Source: Salipaludibacillus sp. CUR1
GTDB lineage: Bacteria; Bacillota; Bacilli; Bacillales; Salisediminibacteriaceae
Direction: 5' to 3'
DNA: 64,000 nt
Assembly: GCF_021028955.1 (NCBI RefSeq)
Contig: NZ_JAIWPE010000096.1
Location: forward strand, 1-64,000
Position numbers and translations under genes: made by a program. This document shows, piece by piece, positions 52,345 to 60,394 of this stretch; within the stretch, counting starts at the first letter, position 1; each line of letters opens with the position of its first letter. The notes under the pieces were generated by a model. It ran no database searches. It had not been told where the DNA came from and was given only the letters and a program-made list of their open reading frames with translations.

Positions 52345-52560
52345 GGTAAGCTTCTCTTTTTACCTTTCACACCGAACACCTGTTATCTCGGGCATTTGTC
52401 TCTTTTTACCTTTCGGCCGCCTCAACCACTTCTTCTGGCATTTGCACCGCCTTCTTTTTACCTTTTACTCCTATCACCTTTCCGTTGGGGCATTTAAACC
52501 TTCCTGTCGCGCTAACCTCTCCGTATTTACCCGCCTTCTTTTTTCCTTCCCCACGCTCAC
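52345..52560. repeat. Degenerate tandem repeats, 46-52 bp unit
   Basis: CTTTTTACC recurs at 52356, 52402 and 52454, with a variant at 52538; GGCATTT recurs at 52391, 52437 and 52489. Spacings of 46 and 52 bp show a decayed tandem array. It lies between the 57-residue gene and its apparent terminator. Confidence 0.65.
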
Positions 52561-52642
52561 ACCTTTAGACTAATACCCTTGGTGTAACCCGCTCTTCTCC
52601 TTTTGGCCTCTCGCCGCAGTTGTACCTTTCCCCCTCAGCTCA

Positions 52643-52816
52643 TTACAATACAGGATAGTACTGGTCATACCGGGGATTAGCATAATAAGGCGGGCGGGGT
52701 CCAATTAAAGGCATTTCCCAAGTAAAAGGATTATCATTATAAAGCATATCTACTGTTTCTTCTGATTCATTTAATAACAGCAGCCTGACTTCCGGACTGT
52801 AAGTCTCTTCTGGCAA
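52643..52816 (-). CDS. Small acidic Pro/Tyr-rich protein (57 aa)
   Basis: A 57-residue gene read from TTG 52816 with GGAGAGG six bases upstream. The product is acidic at first (PEETYSPEVRLLLLNESEET), followed by MLYNDNPFTWEMPLIGP and a Pro/Tyr-rich tail (RPPYYANPRYDQYYPVL). Such tails occur in small spore coat proteins, but I recognise no family. Codon use and start context look genuine, and a minus-strand terminator lies 360 bp downstream. Confidence 0.65.
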   Translation of the reverse strand: MPEETYSPEVRLLLLNESEETVDMLYNDNPFTWEMPLIGPRPPYYANPRYDQYYPVL

Positions 52817-52968
52817 ATTAATCCTCTCCTTTTTTCAAATCATTCATTATACGTTATTCACTCTCTTTCTATTTGCGCCCGTCTCCCCTAGCCTTTTTAC
52901 ATCAGGCAGGCACAGACGTGAGCCTCAGCCCATAGGCTATGTAAGAGTTTGATAAGGAGGGACAGAAC

Positions 52969-53910
52969 GTGAAGCAAGATGATAAACACAGCCAGCCGGA
53001 TTCAGGCAGGCCTTATCCTATGTACCCTAACTATGGAAGAATTACGAAGTATGAAGATATTCCCCTCAGTGTTCCGGAACAGCGGCAGCTTCGCCAGCCG
53101 GGCTTCGAGCGTCTGATGGTTCCGCGCCCCATTATCGAAAACCCCCACTATAAAGGGAGCGGAAAACTGGCTGGCAAAACAGCGTTAATTACCGGTGGTG
53201 ACAGCGGTATAGGGGCGGCAGCGGCCATTGCCTTCGCCAAGGAAGGCGCTGATGTCGCCATTGCCTACCTTGATGAGCATGAGGATGCGGAAAGAACGAA
53301 GAACCGGATCGAAGAACTTGGCCAGAAAGCTCTCCTGATGCCAGGTGATCTGCGGGAAAAAGAACAAGCTGTTGGAATTGTAAAAGAAACGGTAGACAAA
53401 TTTGGCCAGCTGGACATTTTATGTAATCACGTCGGTATTCAGTTTCAGCAGTTGAGTCTGCTTGATATTACCGATGAGCAGTTTGATGATACGTTTAAAG
53501 TAAATATTTACTCGCACTTTTACACGACCCGGGCTGCTCTTCCACACATGGAAACCGGCAGTTCAATTATCAATACCGCGTCAGTCGTCCCTTATGCAGG
53601 CGAAAAACAAATGATCGATTACACTGCCACTAAAGCAGCAAACGTCGGTTTTACGCGGGCTCTCGCTAACAATGTTATCGACCAGGGGATTCGGGTAAAT
53701 GCCATCGCTCCCGGCCGCACATGGACACCTCTAATTCCGGCAAGCTTTTCAGAAGATCAGGTAGCCGTTTTCGGAGCCTTTAATCCGATGGAACGGATGG
53801 CCCAGCCGTTTGAAATGGCACCTACTTTCGTTTATCTTGCTTCAGATGACTCCCGCTTTGTTACCGGTCAGACGCTCCACGTAAATGGCGGCGAATGGGT
53901 TTCATCTTAA
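52969..53910 (+). CDS. SDR-family oxidoreductase, general-stress type
   Basis: A 313-residue short-chain dehydrogenase with the extended N-terminus of Bacillus general-stress SDRs (YhdF/YhxD/GsiB-neighbour type): 50 residues with [15 protein letters not shown] before the Rossmann motif [12 protein letters not shown]. Active-site Tyr and Lys are in [10 protein letters not shown]; the usual NNAG reads [19 protein letters not shown] and a C-terminal [13 protein letters not shown] close the domain. GTG 52969 follows AAGGAGGGA. No clear sigma-B promoter was seen. Substrate unknown. Confidence 0.88.
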   Translation: MKQDDKHSQPDSGRPYPMYPNYGRITKYEDIPLSVPEQRQLRQPGFERLMVPRPIIENPHYKGSGKLAGKTALITGGDSGIGAAAAIAFAKEGADVAIAYLDEHEDAERTKNRIEELGQKALLMPGDLREKEQAVGIVKETVDKFGQLDILCNHVGIQFQQLSLLDITDEQFDDTFKVNIYSHFYTTRAALPHMETGSSIINTASVVPYAGEKQMIDYTATKAANVGFTRALANNVIDQGIRVNAIAPGRTWTPLIPASFSEDQVAVFGAFNPMERMAQPFEMAPTFVYLASDDSRFVTGQTLHVNGGEWVSS

Positions 53911-53920
53911 TATGAGCTTC

Positions 53921-53964
53921 AGAGGGGCCACTTATCAAGACACACAGTCTGGCACCCTCTTTTT
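53921..53964 (+). terminator. Terminator of the SDR gene
   Basis: AGAGGGGCCA (53921-53930) pairs with TGGCACCCTCT (53950-53960, one bulge), then five T. Confidence 0.75.
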
Positions 53965-54128
53965 CCTACAACAGCATTACTTTACATAATATTATTATTG
54001 TTAATAATTATGCATTTTTCTGATAAATTATGGTAATTAAGATTTATGAGATAAAAAATCACCTGAAAATGATTTTTTTACCATGGGAAAGCTTATCTTC
54101 CATAATAAAGCAAAGTTTTACTAATAGT

Positions 54129-54865
54129 TTAATCACGTAAAAAGTCTTTTTCTATACGATCCATCAGTTTTTTACGTTCATATATTCCGTACAAATCATC
54201 TGACAAACGAACAGGGTCTCCGAAAAAGTAGCGTTCATATAACACTTGTCTTGAACCGAAGGCGCTCATACACGTATCCCATGCCAGCCGGAAAAGCTTC
54301 ACACGGTCTTTCGCATTTTTGGTAAAGGATTGTAAATATTGGGTTAACTCCTTGTTAATATCTGAATTAAAGTCTTTTTCCGTTGGAATAGAGATCAGGC
54401 CGCTTGCTCCGAGAAGCTGAAGAATTTCTATCATCCTCGGGTATACCCGCGGGAAGGTTTGAATAGCTGCCAATAAAGGTTCCTTTTTAGGCAGCATATA
54501 TCCATGTTGTTTCTTACAAGGGAAATCAGCACTGTATTCATATAATCAGGACTTCTCCCCATCATGCCTGCATTTGTTTTAGCCCATTCCTGAATCATCA
54601 TACGCCGTTTTTTAAGGTGCTTCTTTTTAGCAGGAAGTAAAAAGGACAGACCAATCTGTTCACCAGTCTCAGGAGAAGTGTAGGTCATTTTGTTCTTTAA
54701 AGACTGATCATGCTGGAGATCATAAAGTTTTGCCTGGCTGGCCATTACTCCTTTAAATGCAGGATGGACCGACAGAGGGCCTTCAACTTTTTCTCCATTT
54801 ATCCAGATCTCATTGTTTAATCCATCAATTCTCTTTAAGTAGTGTTTTCCATCAATAGCACCCAA
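54129..54865 (-). pseudogene. 4-hydroxyphenylacetate 3-monooxygenase (hpaB-like), internally deleted
   Basis: The first frame (TTG 54865, RBS AGAGGTG) encodes an HpaB-type N-terminus: HPAFKGVMASQAKLYDLQHD, MTYTSPETGEQIG and GMMGRSPDYMNTVLIS. A second, shifted frame (54129 to about 54510) encodes the C-terminus: AAIQTFPRVYPRMIEILQLL, LFRLAWDTCMSAFGSRQ and LYERYFFGDPVRL. HpaB proteins have about 480 residues, so roughly 220-240 residues are missing at the junction near 54510, with a frame change. The FAD-dependent monooxygenase cannot be functional. Confidence 0.88.
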
Positions 54866-54908
54866 GGTTATTCACCTCTATAATAAATTTTAATTGCGGT
54901 TTGCCGTT

Positions 54909-54934
54909 AAAAAAACCCACTCAAGTGAATGGGT
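54909..54934 (-). terminator. Terminator of the manganese catalase gene
   Basis: ACCCACTC (54915-54922) pairs with GAATGGGT (54927-54934, one wobble); seven T follow on the minus strand. Confidence 0.8.
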
Positions 54935-54943
54935 CTCTCTCGA

Positions 54944-55786
54944 TTACTCTTCTTTTTTCTTCGGGCGGATCCACGGCGGGGTATTGAAAATATAGTCAGG
55001 TGCCGGGGACAGTTTTGGCTTATCCCCGTAAGCCACCCCCTGAGGATAATATTTGAATTCCCCAAGTCCATCTATACTCCTGCCTGATGCCCACCTTCCT
55101 CTTCTGCTTTCCTCTCCTTCTGATAAATTGTAAAAGTCATATGCGACTTCCTGTTTTTCAAGCTCTCTTGGGAATGTGCTCGGTACGACGATATTTTCCT
55201 GAGCCTCCAGTTCGGCTATTGCCGCCTTCCACATGTTCTGATGCATTGTGTCCCGTGCAATTAGAAATGAAAGCATATCTTTTACAGCGGGATCATTTGT
55301 CGCCTTATATAACCTTGTTACCTGAAGGCGGCCTTGTGATTCGGCATTCAGGTTCGCCCTGAAATCAGCAAGCAGATTTCCGCTCGCAATAATATAATCA
55401 GCTGTCCAGCTGTTGCCGTTAATATCTGCAGGCATCGCACCCAGCCCTGCCACTATCGCGTGCTGCGGATTCATTCCTCCAAGAACTGCACCAACAACAG
55501 GATCCTTAGCCGCTGTTTCCTGGTCGCCTACCGGTGCATTATCAAGGAGCCTCGCAATCATTGTTGCCAGCATTTCGACGTGTGCCAGTTCCTCTGTCCC
55601 CACATCCATTAATAAATCTCTATACTTTGCGTCTGCCCGGCTGTTCCACCCTTGAAATAAATATTGAAGAGAAACTGAGATTTCCCCGAACTGGCCACCT
55701 AACGCTTCCTGGAGCTGCCTGGCAAAAATCGGATCAGGCCTGCTTGGCTTCGCGTGATACTGAAGTTCTTTCATATGGAAAAACAC
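54944..55786 (-). CDS. Manganese catalase
   Basis: A 280-residue non-haem di-manganese catalase, which splits hydrogen peroxide into water and oxygen. Ligand regions: GGQFGEISVSLQYLFQGW (first Glu), GTEELAHVEML (Glu and His), LNAESQGRLQVTRLY (Glu) and ARDTMHQNMWK (His). The C-terminal tail (YPQGVAYGDKPKLSPAPDY) is typical of the Bacillus spore-associated forms related to CotJC/YdbD. The GTG start (FFHMKELQYHAKPSRPDP follows) is behind GGGAGGG. Monocistronic. Confidence 0.95.
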   Translation of the reverse strand: MFFHMKELQYHAKPSRPDPIFARQLQEALGGQFGEISVSLQYLFQGWNSRADAKYRDLLMDVGTEELAHVEMLATMIARLLDNAPVGDQETAAKDPVVGAVLGGMNPQHAIVAGLGAMPADINGNSWTADYIIASGNLLADFRANLNAESQGRLQVTRLYKATNDPAVKDMLSFLIARDTMHQNMWKAAIAELEAQENIVVPSTFPRELEKQEVAYDFYNLSEGEESRRGRWASGRSIDGLGEFKYYPQGVAYGDKPKLSPAPDYIFNTPPWIRPKKKEE

Positions 55787-55867
55787 CGGCTTATCCCTCC
55801 CCTGTTGAATCGCACTCCCTTAATCATTTTATAAATAGAGGAGGTTGGCCTATTCCGAAATCCGCAT

Positions 55868-56386
55868 TTATTTTTTCACAGCCCACTCGTTTGCTTTCTC
55901 GGCTAACCCGGAAACAAACTCCTTCTTTCCTGCCTGATACTTATGATGGTCGTGAGGAAACTGCTTAGCTAATGTCACTTTTAAATCTCCGTATTTTTTT
56001 GCTTCCTCAGGATGTGCGGATAAATAGTCCCTGAAAGCGAGGTGGGAGTCTATTTGGTCATTTCCTTTCTTAAAAATGTGGACATGATGGCTTCGGTTAT
56101 CATTTCCTTTTTGGAAAAATCTGCGTCCGGGAATACCATACTCTCCTTTCGGCTCATACCCCGCTTCACGCATTTGTTCATTATAAACGTCCACCTTTCT
56201 TAGATCCTTAACGCCAATTAAAATATCGATGACCGGTTTAGCATAACCGATGGCAGGGACGGAGGTGCTTCCAATGTGGTGAATCTCTTCTATTTCGTCT
56301 TTAAAAATCTTTTTCATCACTTTTGTCTCTTTTAAAAATAGCGTGTTCCATTCTTCTGACCACGCTTGGATATTGGTTTTTCTCAC
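55868..56386 (-). CDS. GrpB/UPF0157 nucleotidyltransferase-like protein
   Basis: A 172-residue GrpB-family protein with the nucleotidyltransferase-like core IHHIGSTSVPAIGYAKPVID (about 36-55) and the His-rich GNDRSHHVHIFKKG. Family members are annotated as nucleotidyltransferase-fold proteins with no proven reaction in most species. Single gene, divergent from the GNAT at 56693. Confidence 0.9.
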   Translation of the reverse strand: MRKTNIQAWSEEWNTLFLKETKVMKKIFKDEIEEIHHIGSTSVPAIGYAKPVIDILIGVKDLRKVDVYNEQMREAGYEPKGEYGIPGRRFFQKGNDNRSHHVHIFKKGNDQIDSHLAFRDYLSAHPEEAKKYGDLKVTLAKQFPHDHHKYQAGKKEFVSGLAEKANEWAVKK

Positions 56387-56692
56387 CTTGCGTCTCTCCT
56401 TTCAAGTAAAACAAACGGTTTATTACAGTTTCTAAAGGAAATTGCATTCCTTTGCAGAACACTATTACGAAGGGAACTAAACTAATTTTTGACCGGACAA
56501 AGGTTCAAACTTTTCATACTGCTTTTTAGCTGTCCTCTGTTCTTTTCAGTCTTATCAACTATCATGGTTAATTTTAGAAATTTAAAGTCGTACCAGCATG
56601 GTTTTTTTCAAAAATCGGCGAAAAGTACGCAGCTTCGGGAAAGGCGTTTTAATGCCCTGTCATCTGCAAACCCATTTAAGGAGGGAAAATAA
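56387..56692. other. Intergenic region between divergent genes
   Basis: No supported gene; an open frame at 56489-56692 lacks a ribosome binding site. It must carry promoters for both flanking genes, but no consensus pair was recognised. Confidence 0.45.
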
Positions 56693-57163
56693 TTGCCTAT
56701 CAGAATGGCCGAACCTAAAGATATCAAACAATTAGTGAAAATGAGGTGGGACTTTACACTTGAAACGTCTCACAGCCCTTCCGTGATTAAAGAAGCATCC
56801 TACTGTCAATTTGAAAATGAATGTGAAGACTTTCTAATAAAAGCGCTGGAAAGCCGCCAATGGGCCATCTGGGTAGCGGAGTCGGAGGGCCAAATCATTT
56901 CTCATATTTACATAGAATTAGTAGAAAAAGTGCCACGACCTGGAAGAATCACCCATCCTTTTGCTTTTATGACAAACGTGTATACGCTGCCTGATTATAG
57001 AGGAGAAGGTGTCGGAAGCCAGCTGCTTTCCTGTGTTAATGACTGGGCAAAGCAAAACCGTTACGAGTTTATTATCGTTTGGCCGAGTGAAGAGAGTATT
57101 CCTTATTATAAGAAAAATGGCTACAGTCATGCCGCAGAACCAATGGAATATGTTCCGCTTTAA
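56693..57163 (+). CDS. GNAT family N-acetyltransferase
   Basis: A 156-residue acetyltransferase beginning PIRMAEPKDIKQLVKMRWDF, with the acetyl-CoA loop VYTLPDYRGEGVGSQLL and a C-terminal WPSEESIPYYKKNGY. TTG 56693 follows AAGGAGGG with 7-base spacing. Function unknown. Confidence 0.88.
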   Translation: MPIRMAEPKDIKQLVKMRWDFTLETSHSPSVIKEASYCQFENECEDFLIKALESRQWAIWVAESEGQIISHIYIELVEKVPRPGRITHPFAFMTNVYTLPDYRGEGVGSQLLSCVNDWAKQNRYEFIIVWPSEESIPYYKKNGYSHAAEPMEYVPL

Positions 57164-57283
57164 AAATTGGAAAAGTAAGTTTAAATAGCAAATAATTAGG
57201 AGAAGAGCAGGCTACTCGTCTATTGCCTGCCTTTTCTTTATGATCCGCAATTTTATAAAAAATACTGTATACGGAGGTACCGT

Positions 57284-58165
57284 ATGAGAACTGAAAAAGA
57301 AATGTATCACTTAATTTTAAGAACAGCTGAGGAAGATGACCGCATCCGTGCAGTTTACATGAATGGCTCACGGACAAATCCTGCTGCCCCCTCCGATATT
57401 TTCCAGGATTATGACATAGTGTATGTCGTGAAAGAAACTGACTCTTTTATTCAAAATAAAAAATGGCTAAACGTGTTCGGTGACCTGCTGATGCTCCAGG
57501 AACCTGACAGGAACGACCTACTTACAGGCCTTCAAAGGAATGTTGACCGGTCTTACGGCTATTTGATGCTTTTTAAAGATGGTAACAGGATAGATCTTCA
57601 GCTTCAGACGCTGGAAGTAATGAGGGAAGAATACGCGAAGGACAAACTGACTGTGCCATTACTGGACAAGGATAACTGCCTTCCGTCAATTCCTTCACCT
57701 TCTGACCGGGATTATCATGTGAAAATACCGGATGAAGCTCATTTTAACAGCTGCGCAAATAATTTCTGGTGGTGCCTGCAAAATGTGGCAAAAGGAATTT
57801 GGCGGGATGAATTACCCTATGCCAAAAATATGTTTGAAAATGTTATTAGGCCGTGCCTCGATGGCATGGTTTCCTGGTGGATAGGAATCACTAATGGCTT
57901 TAACATATCAACGGGTAAAATGGGAAAATATTTTAAGAATTATCTTCCTGCCGCTTATTGGAACAGATATATAGCTACTTATTCAGATGGTAATTATGAG
58001 CGGTTTTGGACCTCCATTTTTGAAGCTTGCGGCCTTTTCCGCCTGCTTGCACAGGATGTTGCTGATCATTTCGAATATACTTACCCGAGTGCCGATGACA
58101 GACACATGACAGCCTACCTGAAACAAGTCAGAAACTTACCTGAGGATTCACAACAGATATTTTAA
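57284..58165 (+). CDS. aadK: AadK-like aminoglycoside 6-adenylyltransferase
   Basis: A 293-residue enzyme of the AadK/ANT(6) family, which inactivates streptomycin by adenylation. The nucleotidyltransferase motif GSRTNPAAPSDIFQDYDIVY (about 26-45) has the Gly-Ser and the metal-binding Asp-x-Asp. Further matches are RNDLLTGLQRNVDRSYGYLMLF, NNFWWCLQNVAKGIWRDELPYA and the C-terminal TYPSADDRHMTAYLKQVRNLP. B. subtilis carries a chromosomal aadK of nearly the same length, so this is likely intrinsic rather than acquired. RBS ACGGAGG. Confidence 0.92.
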   Translation: MRTEKEMYHLILRTAEEDDRIRAVYMNGSRTNPAAPSDIFQDYDIVYVVKETDSFIQNKKWLNVFGDLLMLQEPDRNDLLTGLQRNVDRSYGYLMLFKDGNRIDLQLQTLEVMREEYAKDKLTVPLLDKDNCLPSIPSPSDRDYHVKIPDEAHFNSCANNFWWCLQNVAKGIWRDELPYAKNMFENVIRPCLDGMVSWWIGITNGFNISTGKMGKYFKNYLPAAYWNRYIATYSDGNYERFWTSIFEACGLFRLLAQDVADHFEYTYPSADDRHMTAYLKQVRNLPEDSQQIF

Positions 58166-58185
58166 CATGGGGGGATTTAGTTAAA

Positions 58186-58211
58186 GGGATCGGTAAACTG
58201 CCTCCGATCCC
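58186..58211. terminator. Terminator between convergent genes
   Basis: GGGATCGG (58186-58193) pairs with CCGATCCC (58204-58211). T tails are short on both sides. Confidence 0.6.
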
Positions 58212-58223
58212 CCTGACCTTTAT

Positions 58224-58562
58224 CTAAATTTCCTCTACTATTGACTCGCCTTCCGTCTGTTCCTGGTCAAGCCATTTCCACTTTTCGTGCAACCTGACTC
58301 TACCATCACTTAAAATTTCGGGTACTGAATAACATTCCCCACCCCTCAACTCATTATCAGTATTCACGTGATTGTATCTGAACGTTATAGAACCATCCTT
58401 TTGGACAATCCCAATTAACCTGCCTTCTGTAATTTCTCCCCCTGAATATTCAGCAGTAAGAATATTTTTATTTTGTCTGTAATGGAAGTAAGTGGAGGAC
58501 GAGACTTCTCCGTTTTCTGAGTTTGACTGCGAAACAAATGTCCTGCTGTTATAATTAATCAT
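58224..58562 (-). CDS. Beta-rich small protein, often annotated N-acetylglutamate synthase-like
   Basis: A 112-residue protein beginning [20 protein letters not shown] with [19 protein letters not shown] and [19 protein letters not shown]. Databases often label such proteins 'N-acetylglutamate synthase', but I see no acetyltransferase motif; it looks like a small beta-barrel. First of no clear operon; the DinB gene lies 35 bp upstream. Confidence 0.75.
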   Translation of the reverse strand: MINYNSRTFVSQSNSENGEVSSSTYFHYRQNKNILTAEYSGGEITEGRLIGIVQKDGSITFRYNHVNTDNELRGGECYSVPEILSDGRVRLHEKWKWLDQEQTEGESIVEEI

Positions 58563-58597
58563 GGAATCACCTTTCTTGAAAGTTTAGAATGGATTAC

Positions 58598-59053
58598 TTA
58601 ATTATCTATTTTTAGTTTCTTTTGAATTTGTTTAAGATGGTGCGTGTCATGTTTAACAAAGATCTTTATAAAACTTTCCCCTGAAAACTGCCGCTTTCCT
58701 TTTCCGATCGTAAATTTTACGTCTTTTCCAAGTCGGGAAAGATTGTCAGCCAATTCTTTTCTCGTGTTAATAAATAAGTCAATAATAAAGTGCGGAGAGT
58801 AGTCTGTTACAGATAATATTGCTTGCTGGTTATGCTGATCGTGGTCAGGAAAGGGAGGCAACACAGCACCTGTCGACATTTCAGGGACCATTTCTTCCAG
58901 ATTAAATTTATCCCAGTAATAGAGATGTGCCACAATGTCCCTGATTGACCACTTCCCTTCTTCAACAGGTTCCATAAGCAGTGAACTATGTATTTCTTTT
59001 AATTGTGACACCTTATCTATAGTTTTTTCGAAATCGAGCAGCGTTTTACTCAT
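58598..59053 (-). CDS. DinB-superfamily protein
   Basis: A 151-residue DinB-type four-helix protein. Likely metal-binding His: IRDIVAHLYYWDKF (about 47) and IFVKHDTHHLKQIQKKL (about 134-138). RBS GAGGTAA before ATG. It sits 20 bp after the VOC gene and 35 bp before the beta-rich protein gene, so the three probably share a transcript. Possible thiol transferase by family analogy. Confidence 0.82.
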   Translation of the reverse strand: MSKTLLDFEKTIDKVSQLKEIHSSLLMEPVEEGKWSIRDIVAHLYYWDKFNLEEMVPEMSTGAVLPPFPDHDQHNQQAILSVTDYSPHFIIDLFINTRKELADNLSRLGKDVKFTIGKGKRQFSGESFIKIFVKHDTHHLKQIQKKLKIDN

Positions 59054-59073
59054 AGTTACCTCCTCAAAATAAG

Positions 59074-59454
59074 TTAAAGATTCTCATAAATTTCTATAAG
59101 GGCGCCATCAGGGTCTCTGAAATGGGCTACTTTGATTCCCCATGCAGCCTGTGCTACAGGTTTAGTGACGAACGTGACTTTTTCTTTAAGTTCGTTATAT
59201 TTATCCTCCACACTTTTCACTTTAAAAATGAGGGCCGTCCTGTCTATGTGCGGGTCGTCGAGAGAAAAGCCGGTCCCCGCTGCTTCAGCCATTTGCTTCC
59301 GTTCAAATAACCCTAATGAGACAGTCCCTACTCTGAATTGACCATATAACGAATTTTCATCTCCCCACGACACTTCAAACCCTAAAACATCCCTGTAGAA
59401 CAGAAAACATTCCTTATAATTATCTGTCAGAAGTCGCGTATGAGTCAGTTCCAA
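59074..59454 (-). CDS. VOC-family protein (glyoxalase/bleomycin-resistance fold)
   Basis: A VOC protein of about 126 residues: ELTHTRLLTDNYKECFLFYR, DVLGFEVSWGDEN, ALIFKVKSVEDKYNELKEKV and the end motif VAHFRDPDGALIEIYENL. Metal ligands are probably the His near the start and the Glu of LIEIYE. Start is uncertain: TTG 59454, TTG 59463 and TTG 59475 are in frame near AAGGGAGAG. Function unknown. Confidence 0.85.
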   Translation of the reverse strand: MELTHTRLLTDNYKECFLFYRDVLGFEVSWGDENSLYGQFRVGTVSLGLFERKQMAEAAGTGFSLDDPHIDRTALIFKVKSVEDKYNELKEKVTFVTKPVAQAAWGIKVAHFRDPDGALIEIYENL

Positions 59455-59540
59455 GACGATCAACTCTCCCTTCAACTAAGATACACTCATTATAACAGAA
59501 CAGGCGTTCCGCATGAATGAAAATTCTAATAATTCTTTTA

Positions 59541-59572
59541 TAAAAAAACAGCCCCCGCTAAGGAGCTTGTTT
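59541..59572 (-). terminator. Minus-strand terminator of the sortase gene
   Basis: AACAGCCCCC (59548-59557) and GGAGCTTGTT (59563-59572) pair imperfectly (8 of 10 with a wobble); a run of seven T follows on the minus strand. Confidence 0.55.
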
Positions 59573-59641
59573 TTTATTTGTATTCTGATGAGCATCCTGT
59601 TTTACCTTTTTAATTACCCAGGTGCTTTTAGTGTGTTTGAT

Positions 59642-60199
59642 TTATTCACTTGTCTCTACCAGTGAGCCCTGCATAATATATCTGTCAGGGGCGGGGCCAA
59701 TAAAGTCGAAGGGGTAACAAGTAGTAAGAGTAAGGGTTGGTTCCTCTTTTTCGACAATAACGGTGCGGTCTTCCGCATCGGTAATCCAGATATCTTCAAT
59801 TTCGTATGTGTACGCCACTCCTGAATAAGTCACTGTCATTGTGTCACCAATTTCAAGGTCTCCCATTTCCGTAAACACTGTATCACGGTGGCCGCTAAGT
59901 ACTGTATGTCCGCCTTGATCGGGAGCCGTCGTCCACTGGCTGACATGCATCCCGACACCCTGGTCCAGACTTTCATCCTCTGTTCCCCAGTACGTCAGAT
60001 ACTTTTTCCCAGTTTCAGGTATCACCAGATCGGCGACATAGTCTCCTGCAGAAAGGTCCCCTTCTTTTACTTGGGAAGGAGGATCAGTCTCTGCATCAAT
60101 CGCAACAACACCCTCCGTCCCGCTCCACCATTGATAGAAAAACCAGCCGGAAAAAGCAAGGGCAAGAACCATTGTCGTTTTTAACAGTAGATTAATCAT
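59642..60199 (-). CDS. Class D sortase
   Basis: A 185-residue membrane transpeptidase with an N-terminal anchor helix (about 5-22). Catalytic residues: His104 (LSGHRDTVF), Cys161 (TLTLTTCYPFDFIG) and Arg173 (APDRYIMQG). HVSQWTTAPDQGGHTVLSGH and the TLTTC motif indicate class D, the type that anchors surface proteins in sporulating Bacillus. No substrate with an LPXTG-like tail is encoded nearby. Single gene. Confidence 0.9.
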   Translation of the reverse strand: MINLLLKTTMVLALAFSGWFFYQWWSGTEGVVAIDAETDPPSQVKEGDLSAGDYVADLVIPETGKKYLTYWGTEDESLDQGVGMHVSQWTTAPDQGGHTVLSGHRDTVFTEMGDLEIGDTMTVTYSGVAYTYEIEDIWITDAEDRTVIVEKEEPTLTLTTCYPFDFIGPAPDRYIMQGSLVETSE

Positions 60200-60340
60200 T
60201 TTCCAAACACTCCTAAATAAGGACTAATCGTTTTATTTCGGCACTTAAGCGTTTCCAGATTAATAGCTTAATTCTATCATATGGAAAACGTGTTTGCCTA
60301 TTTGTCTATCGGCAGGCTCCTCTTTTCCCAATATATTATT

Positions 60341-60366
60341 AAAGGGTGCCCACTGCGGCACCCTTT
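60341..60366. terminator. Terminator of the FMN oxidase gene
   Basis: AAAGGGTGCC (60341-60350) pairs perfectly with GGCACCCTTT (60357-60366) around CACTGC; T tails on both strands. Confidence 0.85.
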
Positions 60367-60394
60367 TTTCAGGAAGTTTTAAAGGAGTAGAGCA

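Noticed and set aside
56489-56692. 67-codon frame upstream of the GNAT gene at 56693
   Set aside because: No ribosome binding site, ends at the next gene's start region and has no family resemblance.
57284-58165. aadK as recently acquired resistance gene
   Set aside because: No mobile element or compositional break is visible, and chromosomal aadK is normal in Bacillus.
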